Shown here piece after piece: positions 13,983 through 22,324 of a stretch of 26,219 bases of DNA; the stretch's first letter is position 1; each line of letters opens with the position of its first letter. This DNA comes from a virus. The DNA is taken from IMG/VR virus record IMGVR_UViG_3300001533_000370, positions 1-26,219 of that record; one strand, 5' to 3'. The position numbers and the translations under genes are program-made. The notes beneath the pieces were generated by a model that saw only the letters and a program-made list of their open reading frames with translations, was not told the DNA's origin and did no database searches.

Positions 13983-14021
13983 AAGGCCCGTTCCCTCTTA
14001 AAGGGGGTTCGGGCCTTTTTT
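13983..14021 (+). terminator. Rho-independent terminator
   Basis: AAGGCCCG at 13983-13990 pairs perfectly with CGGGCCTT at 14010-14017. An inner CCCT/AGGG pairing can extend the hairpin, and a run of six T follows at 14016-14021. It ends 17 bases before the ATG of the DUF2213 gene, so it separates the packaging genes from the capsid and tail genes. Confidence 0.85.
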
Positions 14022-14038
14022 GTTTGGAGATCGAAAGC

Positions 14039-15187
14039 ATGGAAAACAAGCAAGTTCTGAGAATCGACTATTCCGACGCCCCCCGGATGAGCCGCACGGA
14101 TGAAGGGTATCTCACCGGTATGGCCCGCGTAGCTCGGATAGGCATACAGGCATATCAGAACGGGGATGGAACGATACGGTGGGAGCTACGGAGGCCGGAA
14201 GAGGCTTTTGCTAAGCGTACGCTTGATAGCTTCAAAAATTTACCTGTCACAATGGGCCATCCACCTGAAAAGATAGTTACTGCCGAAAACGCCAAGAGAC
14301 TGTCAGTCGGCCATGTAGGGGAAAACATCCACGTCGATGGCCGATGGATTGTAATGCCAATCACCATAACGGATGCCGAAACTATCCAGCGGATCGAAGG
14401 CGGAGAGGCTGTTCAGTTGTCTGCCGGGTATATGTCCGAAGTGCTGGATGAAGCCGGGGAATATGACGGCGAAGTCTATGACGCGGTACAGACTCAAATC
14501 ACAGGCAACCATGTTGCCATAGTGCAACAAGCACGCGCGGGCGAGGCTGCCCGTTTAAACCTTGACGCTGCCGATGCAGTAATGGTGGCCCAAACAGAAA
14601 TCAAACAAGACGGAGATGAAATTATGAGTGACAAAACAGTGATGCTGCGGGTTGACGGTATTGAATATGCCGTGCCCCCCGAGGTGGAAAGGCATGTGGC
14701 CAAGCTGGATGAACAGATGCAGGCAACAAAGGCAGAGCTTGACCAGGCCAAGCAGGACGCCGAAACAGACAAGGCCAAGCTGGACGAAAAAGAGGCCGAG
14801 CTGACTAAGCTCAAGGAAGAGCGGTCCGACGAGAAGATCAAGGAAGCGGCCAAGGCCCGGATTGATCTTGAAAGAAAAGCAAATGCGGTTCTTGATGCTG
14901 AGACAGTTGAAAAGATCGGCGATATGTCAGACAGGGAAATACAGGAGGCCGTTGTAAAGTCTGTTCATGCTGATGCTGACCTTGCCGAAGCATCGGATAT
15001 CTATGTCCGGGCCCGTTTCGATGCCGCCCTGGATACCCACAAGGCATACGGTGATGCGATGGCAAAACAGCGGCAGCAGGTACAGCAGCCTGTAACCGAT
15101 GGCAAGGGTGCAAAGTCTCTGGCCGACAAGAAAGCCGAAGCCGAAGACGAAATCAAGAACATGTACCGCAAAAAAGACAAGAAATAA
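14039..15187 (+). CDS. DUF2213 prohead protease-scaffold fusion
   Basis: A 382-residue protein. Residues 1-180 are the DUF2213 domain: YLTGMARVARIGIQAY, then NLPVTMGHPPEKIV, then VQLSAGYMSE and ITGNHVAIVQQARAGEAARL. This is a predicted head maturation protease. Residues about 215-300 are a charged coiled coil (Glu/Lys/Asp/Gln-rich) as in scaffolds, and the end is very basic (KNMYRKKDKK). It probably guides prohead assembly and then cleaves itself and head proteins. GGAG upstream supports ATG 14039. The frame is open back to ATG 13940 through the terminator, but that start is rejected. An internal start at 14624 is likely. Confidence 0.85.
   Translation: MENKQVLRIDYSDAPRMSRTDEGYLTGMARVARIGIQAYQNGDGTIRWELRRPEEAFAKRTLDSFKNLPVTMGHPPEKIVTAENAKRLSVGHVGENIHVDGRWIVMPITITDAETIQRIEGGEAVQLSAGYMSEVLDEAGEYDGEVYDAVQTQITGNHVAIVQQARAGEAARLNLDAADAVMVAQTEIKQDGDEIMSDKTVMLRVDGIEYAVPPEVERHVAKLDEQMQATKAELDQAKQDAETDKAKLDEKEAELTKLKEERSDEKIKEAAKARIDLERKANAVLDAETVEKIGDMSDREIQEAVVKSVHADADLAEASDIYVRARFDAALDTHKAYGDAMAKQRQQVQQPVTDGKGAKSLADKKAEAEDEIKNMYRKKDKK
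14624..15187 (+). CDS. internal-start scaffold protein (Nu3-like), predicted
   Basis: Within the DUF2213 gene, in the same frame, ATG 14624 has GGAG at 14612-14615 with good spacing. It falls at the junction between the protease domain and the coiled coil. The product, MSDKTVMLRVDG onward, would be 187 residues: a free scaffold without protease. Lambda C/Nu3 is the known precedent for this nested arrangement. The separate translation is inference. Confidence 0.45.
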   Translation: MSDKTVMLRVDGIEYAVPPEVERHVAKLDEQMQATKAELDQAKQDAETDKAKLDEKEAELTKLKEERSDEKIKEAAKARIDLERKANAVLDAETVEKIGDMSDREIQEAVVKSVHADADLAEASDIYVRARFDAALDTHKAYGDAMAKQRQQVQQPVTDGKGAKSLADKKAEAEDEIKNMYRKKDKK

Positions 15188-15201
15188 CAGGGGGATAAAC
15201 G

Positions 15202-15693
15202 ATGAGCCAGACAAGTTACGATTTTAACATGGCAGCCGGGCAAGCCGGGCAGAAAGTCAATGTCATGTATGACTACGTGGAGTCCAAGGCCGCTGAAGGC
15301 GCTATTCCGTTTGGCCGGGCCGTGGTTGCCGGGACCGATGCGGAAAAGCAGGTGGCCGTAGCGTCTGCCGATACTGAAACTTTCCGGGGCGTTGCCCTGT
15401 TTACGCACAGCATCCCGCAGGACATGAACCAGTCGGCAACAATGGGCGAAGAGCTGACCGATGGTGCAGAATACCGGGACAAAGACACGGTATCCGTGCT
15501 GCGTAAGGGCCGGGTATGGGTTGAAGTGACCGCTGACGTGACCGCCGATGAAGACGCTTACGTTGACGTGCTGACCGATGGCGAAGAAGGCAAGTTTACC
15601 AATGTCGATACAGACAACCTTTCGGCAAACGGTGTTTTCCGTACCTCTGCTGATTCCGGTGAGCTTGCGGTGCTCGAAATCAACCTGCCGTAA
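15202..15693 (+). CDS. structural cement (Gp24-like) head protein
   Basis: A 163-residue, acidic protein. It has the pattern of phage head cement or decoration proteins: YDFNMAAGQAGQ at the N-terminus, IPFGRAVVAGTD, then FRGVALFTHS and DTVSVLRKGRVWVEVTADV. Such proteins bind the capsid surface and stabilise the filled head. AGGGGGA precedes ATG 15202. Its place between scaffold and major capsid genes is the usual one. The name follows database usage for similar proteins as I remember it. Confidence 0.72.
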   Translation: MSQTSYDFNMAAGQAGQKVNVMYDYVESKAAEGAIPFGRAVVAGTDAEKQVAVASADTETFRGVALFTHSIPQDMNQSATMGEELTDGAEYRDKDTVSVLRKGRVWVEVTADVTADEDAYVDVLTDGEEGKFTNVDTDNLSANGVFRTSADSGELAVLEINLP

Positions 15694-15724
15694 CAATGAC
15701 AAGACAAAATAAGGAGTAAATAAG

Positions 15725-16714
15725 ATGAGCATGATGACAGCACTTGATGAAATGGGAATCCGGGTTGATGGTGAATCCAGCTCCATGTTCTTTGCCCGGC
15801 AACTCGAACATGTGAAGGGACAGGCTTATGATGTGATCCGCGCACCCCTGCGGGCTTTTGAGCTGCTCCCGGTATCTTCCGAAGCCGAAGCCGGTGCGGA
15901 AAGCATCGTTTATAACCAGTTCGATATGACCGGCATCGCCAAGGTGATCGCCAACTACGCCGATGATCTGCCCCGTGCCGATGTCAAAGGCAAGCAGTTT
16001 GTTGCCCGTGTAAAATCCATCGGCAACGCCTACGGCTATTCCGTGCAGGAAGTCCGAAACGCACAGATGGCCGGGCGCAACCTGGAACAGCGCAAGGCGA
16101 ATGCAGCCGCCAGAGCGCAGCGTGAAGCCTGGAACAAGATCGCTTTCTTTGGCGATGACGCAAACGGCCTCCAGGGATGGTTGACCAATACCAACATTCC
16201 AAGCTCTGCCGTTGTCGATGATGGCGGCAAAGCCCTGGGTGAGGCTGGCGGTGATACTGAATTTGACAAAAAGACCCCTGAACAGATCCTCCGGGACTTG
16301 AACGACTTGGCGAACACTATCGTTGAAGACACCCACGGAGCCGAACAACCGAATACTGTTGCGCTGCCGATCAAGCAATATACCAAAATTGCCAGCACCA
16401 GGGCCGCCGATGGAACGGACACCACCATTCTGGAGTATTTTATCCAGAATAACCCGTTCATTGAGCGCGTGGAATGGGCCAACGAGCTGGCAAGTTCGCA
16501 GCTTGATGACAATTTGGACAGCAACCCCTTCACCGGCGATATTATGATCGCCTACAACAACGATCCCGACAAGCTGACCCTGGAAATGCCGCAGATGTTC
16601 GAGCAGTTCCCCGTGCAGGAGCGGAACCTGGCATTTGTGGTGCCTTGCCACAGCCGGATCGCTGGCGTAATTGTATACTATCCATTGTCGATGCGTATAG
16701 CCGAGGGCATTTAA
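15725..16714 (+). CDS. major capsid protein (DUF2184)
   Basis: A 329-residue protein of the DUF2184 type, an HK97-fold major head protein. Recognisable segments are FFARQLEHVKGQAYDVIRAPL, then AKVIANYADDLPRADV and GYSVQEVRNAQMAGRNLEQRKANAAARAQ, which is the region matching the long helix and E-loop surroundings. The C-terminus has YPLSMRIAEGI. A strong AAGGAG site 9 bases upstream suits high expression. The length and order (scaffold, cement, capsid) match phages with a DUF1073 portal. Confidence 0.87.
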   Translation: MSMMTALDEMGIRVDGESSSMFFARQLEHVKGQAYDVIRAPLRAFELLPVSSEAEAGAESIVYNQFDMTGIAKVIANYADDLPRADVKGKQFVARVKSIGNAYGYSVQEVRNAQMAGRNLEQRKANAAARAQREAWNKIAFFGDDANGLQGWLTNTNIPSSAVVDDGGKALGEAGGDTEFDKKTPEQILRDLNDLANTIVEDTHGAEQPNTVALPIKQYTKIASTRAADGTDTTILEYFIQNNPFIERVEWANELASSQLDDNLDSNPFTGDIMIAYNNDPDKLTLEMPQMFEQFPVQERNLAFVVPCHSRIAGVIVYYPLSMRIAEGI

Positions 16715-16716
16715 TC

Positions 16717-17046
16717 ATGGTCAAAGTCAAATTGAATGAGGCCCGGATCAGGAGTTGCGCAGGTGTGCGATTCCTGCCGGGCATTAACTACATTGATCCG
16801 GCAAAATGGCAGCAGATTGAAAAAAATCCAATCGCCATGAACTGGATTAAGAAAGGCATCATTGAGCCGGTGGCACAGCCGGAAGAAGCGGCCCCGACAG
16901 CTCGTGAACTGGTAGCTGATATGCCTGACCTGTACGACATGACCCGGCTGCGGGAGCTGGCAGAAGACAGCCGCAAGACCGTGGCCGATGCCGCCAACAA
17001 ACAGATCGAGCGGATTAATGCAATGGCCGCAGAGGATAGCGAATAA
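16717..17046 (+). CDS. small head-region protein
   Basis: A 109-residue protein, MVKVKLNEARIRSCAGVRFLPG onward, starting 2 bases after the capsid gene. The first 50 residues (FLPGINYIDPAKWQQIEKNP, then WIKKGIIEP) are like short proteins often coded after the capsid gene in phages. The second half is helical and charged. A connector or head-completion role is likely from position. The ATG at 17046 of the next gene overlaps its TAA by one base. Confidence 0.6.
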   Translation: MVKVKLNEARIRSCAGVRFLPGINYIDPAKWQQIEKNPIAMNWIKKGIIEPVAQPEEAAPTARELVADMPDLYDMTRLRELAEDSRKTVADAANKQIERINAMAAEDSE

Positions 17047-17384
17047 TGAGCCAAAAAGACACGCTAAAGCTACTGCTTCCGAGCGCGGATGATTATGACG
17101 ATGCAACCCTGGATAGTTTTATCGAGATTGCCCAGGGCCGTGTTTCGGAGTCTGCTTTCGGGGATCAATACGATTATGCGGTAGCTCTTATGGCGTGTCA
17201 CATCATTATGCTATCCAAACGTGACGGATCGGCAGGGCAGGTGGCCGGAGTTAAAGAGGGCCAGTTGTCAATCAATTATTCTGCCGTATCAAGTGATGCA
17301 TCACTTGATCACACGACTTGCGGTGCAGAGTTTAAGCAATTGCGGCGGTCGTTGGTCGTGGGCGCAAGATCGAGGCTTGTATAA
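17046..17384 (+). CDS. DUF4054 head-completion adaptor
   Basis: A 112-residue protein with the helical DUF4054 pattern: YDDATLDSFIEIAQGRV, then FGDQYDYAVALMACHIIMLS, a flexible VAGVKEGQLSINYS loop, and TTCGAEFKQLRRSLVVGARSRLV. These small proteins attach below the portal as adaptors (the gp6/gp15-type fold). It overlaps both neighbours by one base (TAATG). Confidence 0.78.
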   Translation: MSQKDTLKLLLPSADDYDDATLDSFIEIAQGRVSESAFGDQYDYAVALMACHIIMLSKRDGSAGQVAGVKEGQLSINYSAVSSDASLDHTTCGAEFKQLRRSLVVGARSRLV

Positions 17385-17836
17385 TGGCGAAGAAAAACAA
17401 AGTCATAGAGCGCGATATGGGCTGGAAGCGTATCCTGCGTGAAACACGGGCCATGAAAAGGCGCGGGGTGAAGGTCGGTGTTCTTGGCGATGCTGAACGA
17501 AATGATGGACAAAGCATGATTGACATTGCTATTTATAACGAGTTCGGGACCAAGAACATCCCAGCCCGCCCGTTTATTCGCGGATCTTACGACTCAAAAA
17601 GGCGTGAGCTTGGAAAATTTAAAGACCGCCTACTTGCACAGATATTGCGTGGAAAGCTCGACACAGTGCATGCTCTGAAGATCTTGGGTGAGCACCACAA
17701 AGGACAGATCCAGGAGTATATGACAACCCTTGACGATCCGCCGAATGCGCCATCGACTATCGAGGCAAAGGGCAGCAGTAATCCGCTTATCGACAATGGT
17801 CAGCTACGCCGTTCAATAGATTGGGAGCTTGATTGA
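17384..17836 (+). CDS. neck/tail-completion protein (HK97 gp10/Mu gpG-like)
   Basis: A 150-residue basic protein. The hallmark is IYNEFGTKNIPARPFIRGSYD (residues about 49-69), present in phage tail-completion and neck proteins, followed by a helical middle and NAPSTIEAKGSSNPLIDNGQLRRSI near the end, which is also typical. It likely sits at the head-tail junction. It overlaps the neighbouring genes by one base on each side. Confidence 0.72.
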   Translation: MAKKNKVIERDMGWKRILRETRAMKRRGVKVGVLGDAERNDGQSMIDIAIYNEFGTKNIPARPFIRGSYDSKRRELGKFKDRLLAQILRGKLDTVHALKILGEHHKGQIQEYMTTLDDPPNAPSTIEAKGSSNPLIDNGQLRRSIDWELD

Positions 17837-18177
17837 TGTTTGATGTCTTCCGCAGATCATTGACCGTTATCCGGCAGCAACCCGGCCAATATGTTAACGG
17901 TGTATGGCAGCCAGGCAGCGAGGAAACATTGACCATCCGGGCCAGTGTGCAGCCGACAAGCCCCGATGACATAGAGCGATTACCGGAGGGCCGGAGGGAG
18001 CGACAGGCTTTTACGCTGTATTCGAGCCAGGCGCTACGAATCATCGACGAGTCGGAAGAAACCAACGCGGATATAGTTGAAATTGACGGCCAGCGGTACG
18101 AAGCAACAGCCCGGCAGCCGTGGCAAAACAACCTTATCAATCACCATCGAACCATCGTGACAAGGATCTCCGAATGA
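17836..18177 (+). CDS. head-closure/connector-like protein
   Basis: A 113-residue protein from ATG 17836 (a TTG at 17833 is the other option). It has the beta-rich look of minor head-tail connectors: SLTVIRQQPGQYVNGVWQPGS, then IRASVQPTSPDDIERLPEGRRERQAFTLYS, then VEIDGQRYEATARQPW. Such proteins close the head after packaging. No single family name is certain. It ends in an ATGA overlap with the tail terminator gene. Confidence 0.65.
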   Translation: MFDVFRRSLTVIRQQPGQYVNGVWQPGSEETLTIRASVQPTSPDDIERLPEGRRERQAFTLYSSQALRIIDESEETNADIVEIDGQRYEATARQPWQNNLINHHRTIVTRISE

Positions 18178-18689
18178 GCGATGCAATCAGGCAATGGGTA
18201 GCAGATCAGACCGGGTTAACAACAATCTGGATGCACCCCAATGCCCCGAGACCTGTTCGGCCATATTGCACGCTGCAAATAACCGATGTGGCCCTCGTGG
18301 GGGAGCCGGTGTATCGCAAAGTGGGTGCAAACGGGGAACGCCAGGTGTGGCTAGACCGGGAAGCAACGGTAAGTGTGCAGGTCTATGAATCGACTGACAC
18401 GGCTGACCCGCGGGCGGCCCTTGAAAGGGCAGAGGATCTACGGGATTCGCTGGAGCTTGTGACAGTGCGTCAAGACTTGGCAGATGCGGGGTGGGCTGTT
18501 CGAGGCTATGAACTGTTGTCCGATGTGCCGCAACTGCTTGATTCGCAGTGGGAGCCACGGGCGGTGTTCGATGTGCGGTTCGGGACCACAAAAGAACTGA
18601 TTGAAGACGTTGGGCTGATTGAATCCATTGAAATAACTGGATCGGTACGTGATACCGACTTTGAAAACACGCAAATAAGCGAGGTATAA
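18174..18689 (+). CDS. tail terminator protein (LIC_12616-like)
   Basis: A 171-residue protein from ATG 18174 (ATGA overlap). It shows RPVRPYCTLQITDVALVGEP, then REATVSVQVYESTDTADPRAALERAEDLRDSLEL, then RAVFDVRFGTTKELIEDVGLIESIEITG. This is the pattern of LIC_12616/neck terminator proteins, which cap the tail tube and sheath and join the tail to the head. Its position right before the sheath gene fits. Confidence 0.75.
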   Translation: MSDAIRQWVADQTGLTTIWMHPNAPRPVRPYCTLQITDVALVGEPVYRKVGANGERQVWLDREATVSVQVYESTDTADPRAALERAEDLRDSLELVTVRQDLADAGWAVRGYELLSDVPQLLDSQWEPRAVFDVRFGTTKELIEDVGLIESIEITGSVRDTDFENTQISEV

Positions 18690-18691
18690 TT

Positions 18692-19738
18692 ATGGCATTA
18701 CGAGACTATGCTGATATCATTGTAACATACGAAGCGCAGACCGTGACCCGCGAGGGATTCGGTACGCTGCTTTTTTTAACTGAAGATTCAACAAAAGATC
18801 CCGGCACGGTAAGCCCAATTTACGGATCGTTGGAGGAAGTAGAGGACGCGGGGTATAGCACGGACTCCGAGCCGTACAAATTCGCTGAAGCTGCTTTTGC
18901 TGCGGGCAAAGACGAGGGGTTTTCTCGACTCAAAATCGCCCATAAGTCCGACACTGATACCGAGCCGACAGACTGGACAGATGCAATCGGGGATGTAATC
19001 GACACTGACAATGACTGGTATGCGCTGGCCATTGAGTCCAGGGATTCGGCTATCATCGAGGAAGTAGCCGGCAATATCGAGGCCCGGCAAAAGATTTTTA
19101 TCGCCGTGACGGATCAATCAGACGTTCTGGATGCGCAGGACGAGGACGATATTGCAAGCACCCTGCTGGAAAAGGATCTGTCCAGAACCGGCATTATTTA
19201 TCACGCTGAAACAGGTGAATATCCGGATGCGGCATGGTTCGCCCATATGCTGCCTAAAGACCCCGGCACGGCTAATTGGGCGTGGAAAACTCTGTCTGGT
19301 ATCACAACTGGCAGCTTTACCTCTGGCGAAATTTCGGCTCTCCGCGGCAAGCGATGTAATTATTATGACCGCGTGGCGGGCAATGCAGTCACTTACGGCG
19401 GCTACACATCTGAAGCCGGGATGTACCTGGACATTGTACGCGGCATTGATTGGCTGCAACAGCGGATGCAGGAAGACTACGTAGCGTATCAGGCAAGCGT
19501 TGACCGTATCCCGTATGTCGGCGGCGGGGAAATTATCGAATCTGAGGTTGTCAGGCGGCGTCTGGATATTGCGGTTGACCGGGGAGTCATTGCCGATGAT
19601 TACAGCGTGACTGTACCGCGTTGGCAGGATCAAGACCCAACAGACCGCAGCGAACGGCATTATCCTGACATTACCTTTGAGGCCACATATGTAGGGGCCG
19701 TCAACTCTGTTGAAATCCGGGGAACCGTGAAACCGTAA
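18692..19738 (+). CDS. tail sheath protein (DUF3383)
   Basis: A 348-residue protein of the DUF3383 sheath family. The N-terminus has REGFGTLLFLTEDS, then a CALIESR-like DWYALAIESRDS. The middle has AWFAHMLPKDPGTANWAWKTLSGI, and the end has GIDWLQQRMQEDYVAYQAS and a C-terminal FEATYVGAVNSVEIRGTV. A sheath means a contractile tail, so the phage is a myovirus. It is placed between tail terminator and tube genes, as usual. Confidence 0.9.
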   Translation: MALRDYADIIVTYEAQTVTREGFGTLLFLTEDSTKDPGTVSPIYGSLEEVEDAGYSTDSEPYKFAEAAFAAGKDEGFSRLKIAHKSDTDTEPTDWTDAIGDVIDTDNDWYALAIESRDSAIIEEVAGNIEARQKIFIAVTDQSDVLDAQDEDDIASTLLEKDLSRTGIIYHAETGEYPDAAWFAHMLPKDPGTANWAWKTLSGITTGSFTSGEISALRGKRCNYYDRVAGNAVTYGGYTSEAGMYLDIVRGIDWLQQRMQEDYVAYQASVDRIPYVGGGEIIESEVVRRRLDIAVDRGVIADDYSVTVPRWQDQDPTDRSERHYPDITFEATYVGAVNSVEIRGTVKP

Positions 19739-19748
19739 GGAGATAAAA

Positions 19749-20201
19749 ATGGCAGGAGTATATACATACGCAAGTGATGAGGTCCGGGTAATTGTTGGCG
19801 GTGTGCCAATGTCCGGCTTTGCAGATGGCACGTTTGTCACGGTTTCGCGTGACGAGCAGGCATTTACAAAAGTGACTGGTGCAGATGGGACGACAAGCCG
19901 GAGCAAATCGGCCAACAAGTCCGGCACAATTACGATCACGCTCAAGCAGACAAGCCCAAGCAATGATGTTCTGTCCGGGTTTATGATCGCTGATGAGCAA
20001 AGCAACGAAGGCGTGGTCCCGGTGTTGATCAAAGACACGAGCGGGCGAACAATTCACTCCGTAAGCGCAGCCTGGGTGCAGCAGATGCCCGATAATGAGT
20101 TCGGCAAGGAAATCAGCGAACGTGAATGGGTCATGGATTGTGCCCGCATTGATTCTTTTGTGGGCGGCAATGACCGCAGCTCTGCACAGGAGAATGACTG
20201 A
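19749..20201 (+). CDS. tail tube protein (DUF3277)
   Basis: A 150-residue beta-rich protein: YTYASDEVRVIVGGVPMSGFADGTFVTVSRDEQAFTKVTGADGTTSRSKSANKSGTITITL in essence, then an INDGTSGR-like segment and WVMDCARIDSFVGGN. It matches the DUF3277 family, which forms the inner tube in phages that have a DUF3383 sheath. AAGGAG precedes ATG 19749. One base overlaps the chaperone gene. Confidence 0.85.
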   Translation: MAGVYTYASDEVRVIVGGVPMSGFADGTFVTVSRDEQAFTKVTGADGTTSRSKSANKSGTITITLKQTSPSNDVLSGFMIADEQSNEGVVPVLIKDTSGRTIHSVSAAWVQQMPDNEFGKEISEREWVMDCARIDSFVGGNDRSSAQEND

Positions 20202-20635
20202 TGCCGCGTGAGGCTAAAAAGAAAATAATCAACGGCCATGAATGGGAAGTATATCCCTGGGATGGAATGCACGGCCTACGCATGCAGGCGCGTCTATCCA
20301 AAGTGATCGGCCCGGTAGTTGGACAGGTTGTTGGATCAAACCAAGAAATCATGGACGCGGATGTCTCGGCCATTGCAAATACGCTGATTGACCGCATCGA
20401 CAACGACACCCCGCAGCTTATCCGAGATATGCTCTATGGTGCTTTTGTGGACGGCAAAGATATAAGTCAGGACCGGGTTTTCAACGAGCATTTCGCGGCC
20501 AATTTTGCCGAATTATATAAAGGGCTTGCCTTTATCCTGGAGGTTAATTTCGGCGATTTTTTCGAGCTGGCGGGCGCTATTGGCGTCCGCGATACAGGCG
20601 GAAAGGATCAGGCCAAGGATTACCGGGAGACTTAG
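20201..20635 (+). CDS. tail assembly chaperone (zero-frame product)
   Basis: A 144-residue helical protein coded between tube and tape measure genes, the fixed place of tail assembly chaperones (lambda G/GT, Mu 41/42). It begins with a basic stretch and HEWEVYPWDGMHGLRMQARL, then has helices to GDFFELAGAIGVRD and stops at TAG 20633. Chaperones coat the tape measure protein until the tube polymerises around it. Two slippery sites near its end lead into an open -1 frame. Confidence 0.75.
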   Translation: MPREAKKKIINGHEWEVYPWDGMHGLRMQARLSKVIGPVVGQVVGSNQEIMDADVSAIANTLIDRIDNDTPQLIRDMLYGAFVDGKDISQDRVFNEHFAANFAELYKGLAFILEVNFGDFFELAGAIGVRDTGGKDQAKDYRET

Positions 20636-20814
20636 ACGAGTCGCTACAGGATGAGTGGCCGATATGGAGACTTGTCCTTGATGGCAAGGCAACTTTAGGC
20701 GAGTTGAGCGGACCACGGGCAACATATTCACTGACCGATATTTACAAGGCAAATGCGTTGCTCGACATGCAGGCAGACATCGAGCACCAAGCATACGCTA
20801 AAGGCGGCAAATAG
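20563..20814 (+). CDS. -1 frameshift extension of tail assembly chaperone
   Basis: In the -1 frame relative to the chaperone, bases 20548 to TAG 20812-20814 are open. From about 20605 they encode GSGQGLPGDLDESLQDEW, then a helical tail ending AYAKGGK. There is no good start codon of its own, it fills the gap up to the tape measure ATG at 20815, and it looks like real protein. Candidate slip sites are T-TTT-TTC at 20557-20563, a canonical heptamer, and C-GGA-AAG at 20599-20605, close to lambda's GGGAAAG. Either gives a 204-residue fusion. Such G/GT-type shifts are widely conserved in tail chaperones. Confidence 0.7.
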   Translation, partial: RAGGRYWRPRYRRKGSGQGLPGDLDESLQDEWPIWRLVLDGKATLGELSGPRATYSLTDIYKANALLDMQADIEHQAYAKGGK

Positions 20815-22320
20815 ATGCAGGTAAGAGAGCTTATTACAAGATTGGGCTTTAACGCTGATACTCAGCAGGCCCGGAAATATGATAACGCGCTTGCATCTGT
20901 GCGCAGGATCGCCATGGTTGCTACGACTGCAGTTGCCGCATTGGGGGCAGCCGCTACCACTCTTGTATCTTCCTTTGTCCAATCTTCAAGTGAAACACTT
21001 TCATGGGCGCGCAGATTGGGCATTGCAACAGACGAGTTACAACGCCTCCAATTTGCCGCGTCTCGATACAACGTCACAAACGACGCCCTGATTGACGGAC
21101 TTAAAGAGGCAAGCCTTAGAGCAGATGAGTTTATAAAAACCGGCGCCGGCGGTGGGGCAGAAGCCTTTGAACGCTTGGGGCTATCCGGCGAAGAATTAAA
21201 CCGGGTATCCGGCGATACTGCCCAGCTTTTTGAGCTTATCCAACGGCGCATCCAGGAAGTCGACAATGTGGCCGCACGTCAACGGATAGCTGATGAAATT
21301 TTCGGCGGCCAGGCCGGTGAACAGTTTACCGAATTTCTGGCGGCTGGCCGTGACGAAACCGAGCGCATGGGCAGGCTTGCAGAAACGATGGGCGCTATTG
21401 TACCTGAACGTGCGCTTGAGCGTGCGCGTGAGTTGGGCCAAGAGTTTAACACTCTCAAGGCCGCGTTTAAAGGTATCGGCGCGTCCGTGGCAAGCGAGTT
21501 ATTGCCTGTATTCCGGGACATTGTTGACACAACGCTTGAATGGCTTGCGGCGAATCGCAAGTGGATCACAAGCGGATTTGTACGGTCGTTGTCATGGCTC
21601 AGGGTTACGTTATCCGGGGTATGGTCAGTGGTCCGGAAATTTACTGATGCAATAGATATGGCAGTTGAAAATACACTGGGTTGGAACACAACCCTGAAAA
21701 CTATCAGGACAATCCTGCTTACCCTTTTGGGCTACAAGTTGGCCACCTGGGCATGGGGGATAGCAAAGGCAATCCGGGGTGTGGTGGCAGCGGTTGGGTT
21801 ATTGAGAGCCGGGCTGATAGCACTGCAAAGAATAGGTATTTTGGCAATTTTTACGGGCATAGCTTTAGCCCTCGAGGATATTTATAACTGGATCAATGAC
21901 AATGATTCACTGATAGGTCAATGGCTTGGATCTTGGAAGAATTTTAAAAATCGTATCAGTGATTGGATTGATGATATTGTTGAAAAGATTGAAGAATTCA
22001 TTGAAAAGGTGAAAGAGATCGGAAGAACAGTTATCGAGTTGCCCGGCAACATGATTAGGCGGTTTTTTGGCTTGCCGGAACAGGATCAGCGCTCGGAATC
22101 GGAATATCTTGAGAGGCAGGGCCTTATCCGTAGTCAATCCGAGCAATCCAGCAGCAGGAAAATCAATGTCAATGCCCGTACAGAGGCAGTCTTGCAAGTG
22201 CCTCCAGGCACAAGCGAGGAACAGCGACAGGCTCTGTCATTACAATCAGAAGAGATGTTTCGGCAACATTGGGATAGGGAGTTGAGGCGCGCACTATGGG
22301 ACTTCCAGCCGGTAGAGTAA
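20815..22320 (+). CDS. tape measure protein
   Basis: A 501-residue protein. The N-terminal part (VRELITRLGFNADTQQARKYDNALA) is typical of tape measure proteins, followed by Ala-rich hydrophobic helix segments (about 33-55), long helices with RLGIATDELQRLQFAASRY, and a central hydrophobic region (about 300-350). The C-terminal stretch is charged and helical, with ELPGNMIRRFFGLPEQ. It fixes tail length and is probably ejected with DNA. At this length the tail should be short, roughly 75 nm if 0.15 nm per residue applies. It starts immediately after the chaperone-extension stop. Confidence 0.87.
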   Translation: MQVRELITRLGFNADTQQARKYDNALASVRRIAMVATTAVAALGAAATTLVSSFVQSSSETLSWARRLGIATDELQRLQFAASRYNVTNDALIDGLKEASLRADEFIKTGAGGGAEAFERLGLSGEELNRVSGDTAQLFELIQRRIQEVDNVAARQRIADEIFGGQAGEQFTEFLAAGRDETERMGRLAETMGAIVPERALERARELGQEFNTLKAAFKGIGASVASELLPVFRDIVDTTLEWLAANRKWITSGFVRSLSWLRVTLSGVWSVVRKFTDAIDMAVENTLGWNTTLKTIRTILLTLLGYKLATWAWGIAKAIRGVVAAVGLLRAGLIALQRIGILAIFTGIALALEDIYNWINDNDSLIGQWLGSWKNFKNRISDWIDDIVEKIEEFIEKVKEIGRTVIELPGNMIRRFFGLPEQDQRSESEYLERQGLIRSQSEQSSSRKINVNARTEAVLQVPPGTSEEQRQALSLQSEEMFRQHWDRELRRALWDFQPVE

Positions 22321-22324
22321 ATAT

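Noticed and set aside
13940-14038. N-terminal extension of the DUF2213 protein starting at ATG 13940
   Set aside because: The extension is coded by promoter and terminator sequence, has no ribosome site, would begin before the expected transcript start, and is unlike the family. ATG 14039 has GGAG upstream.
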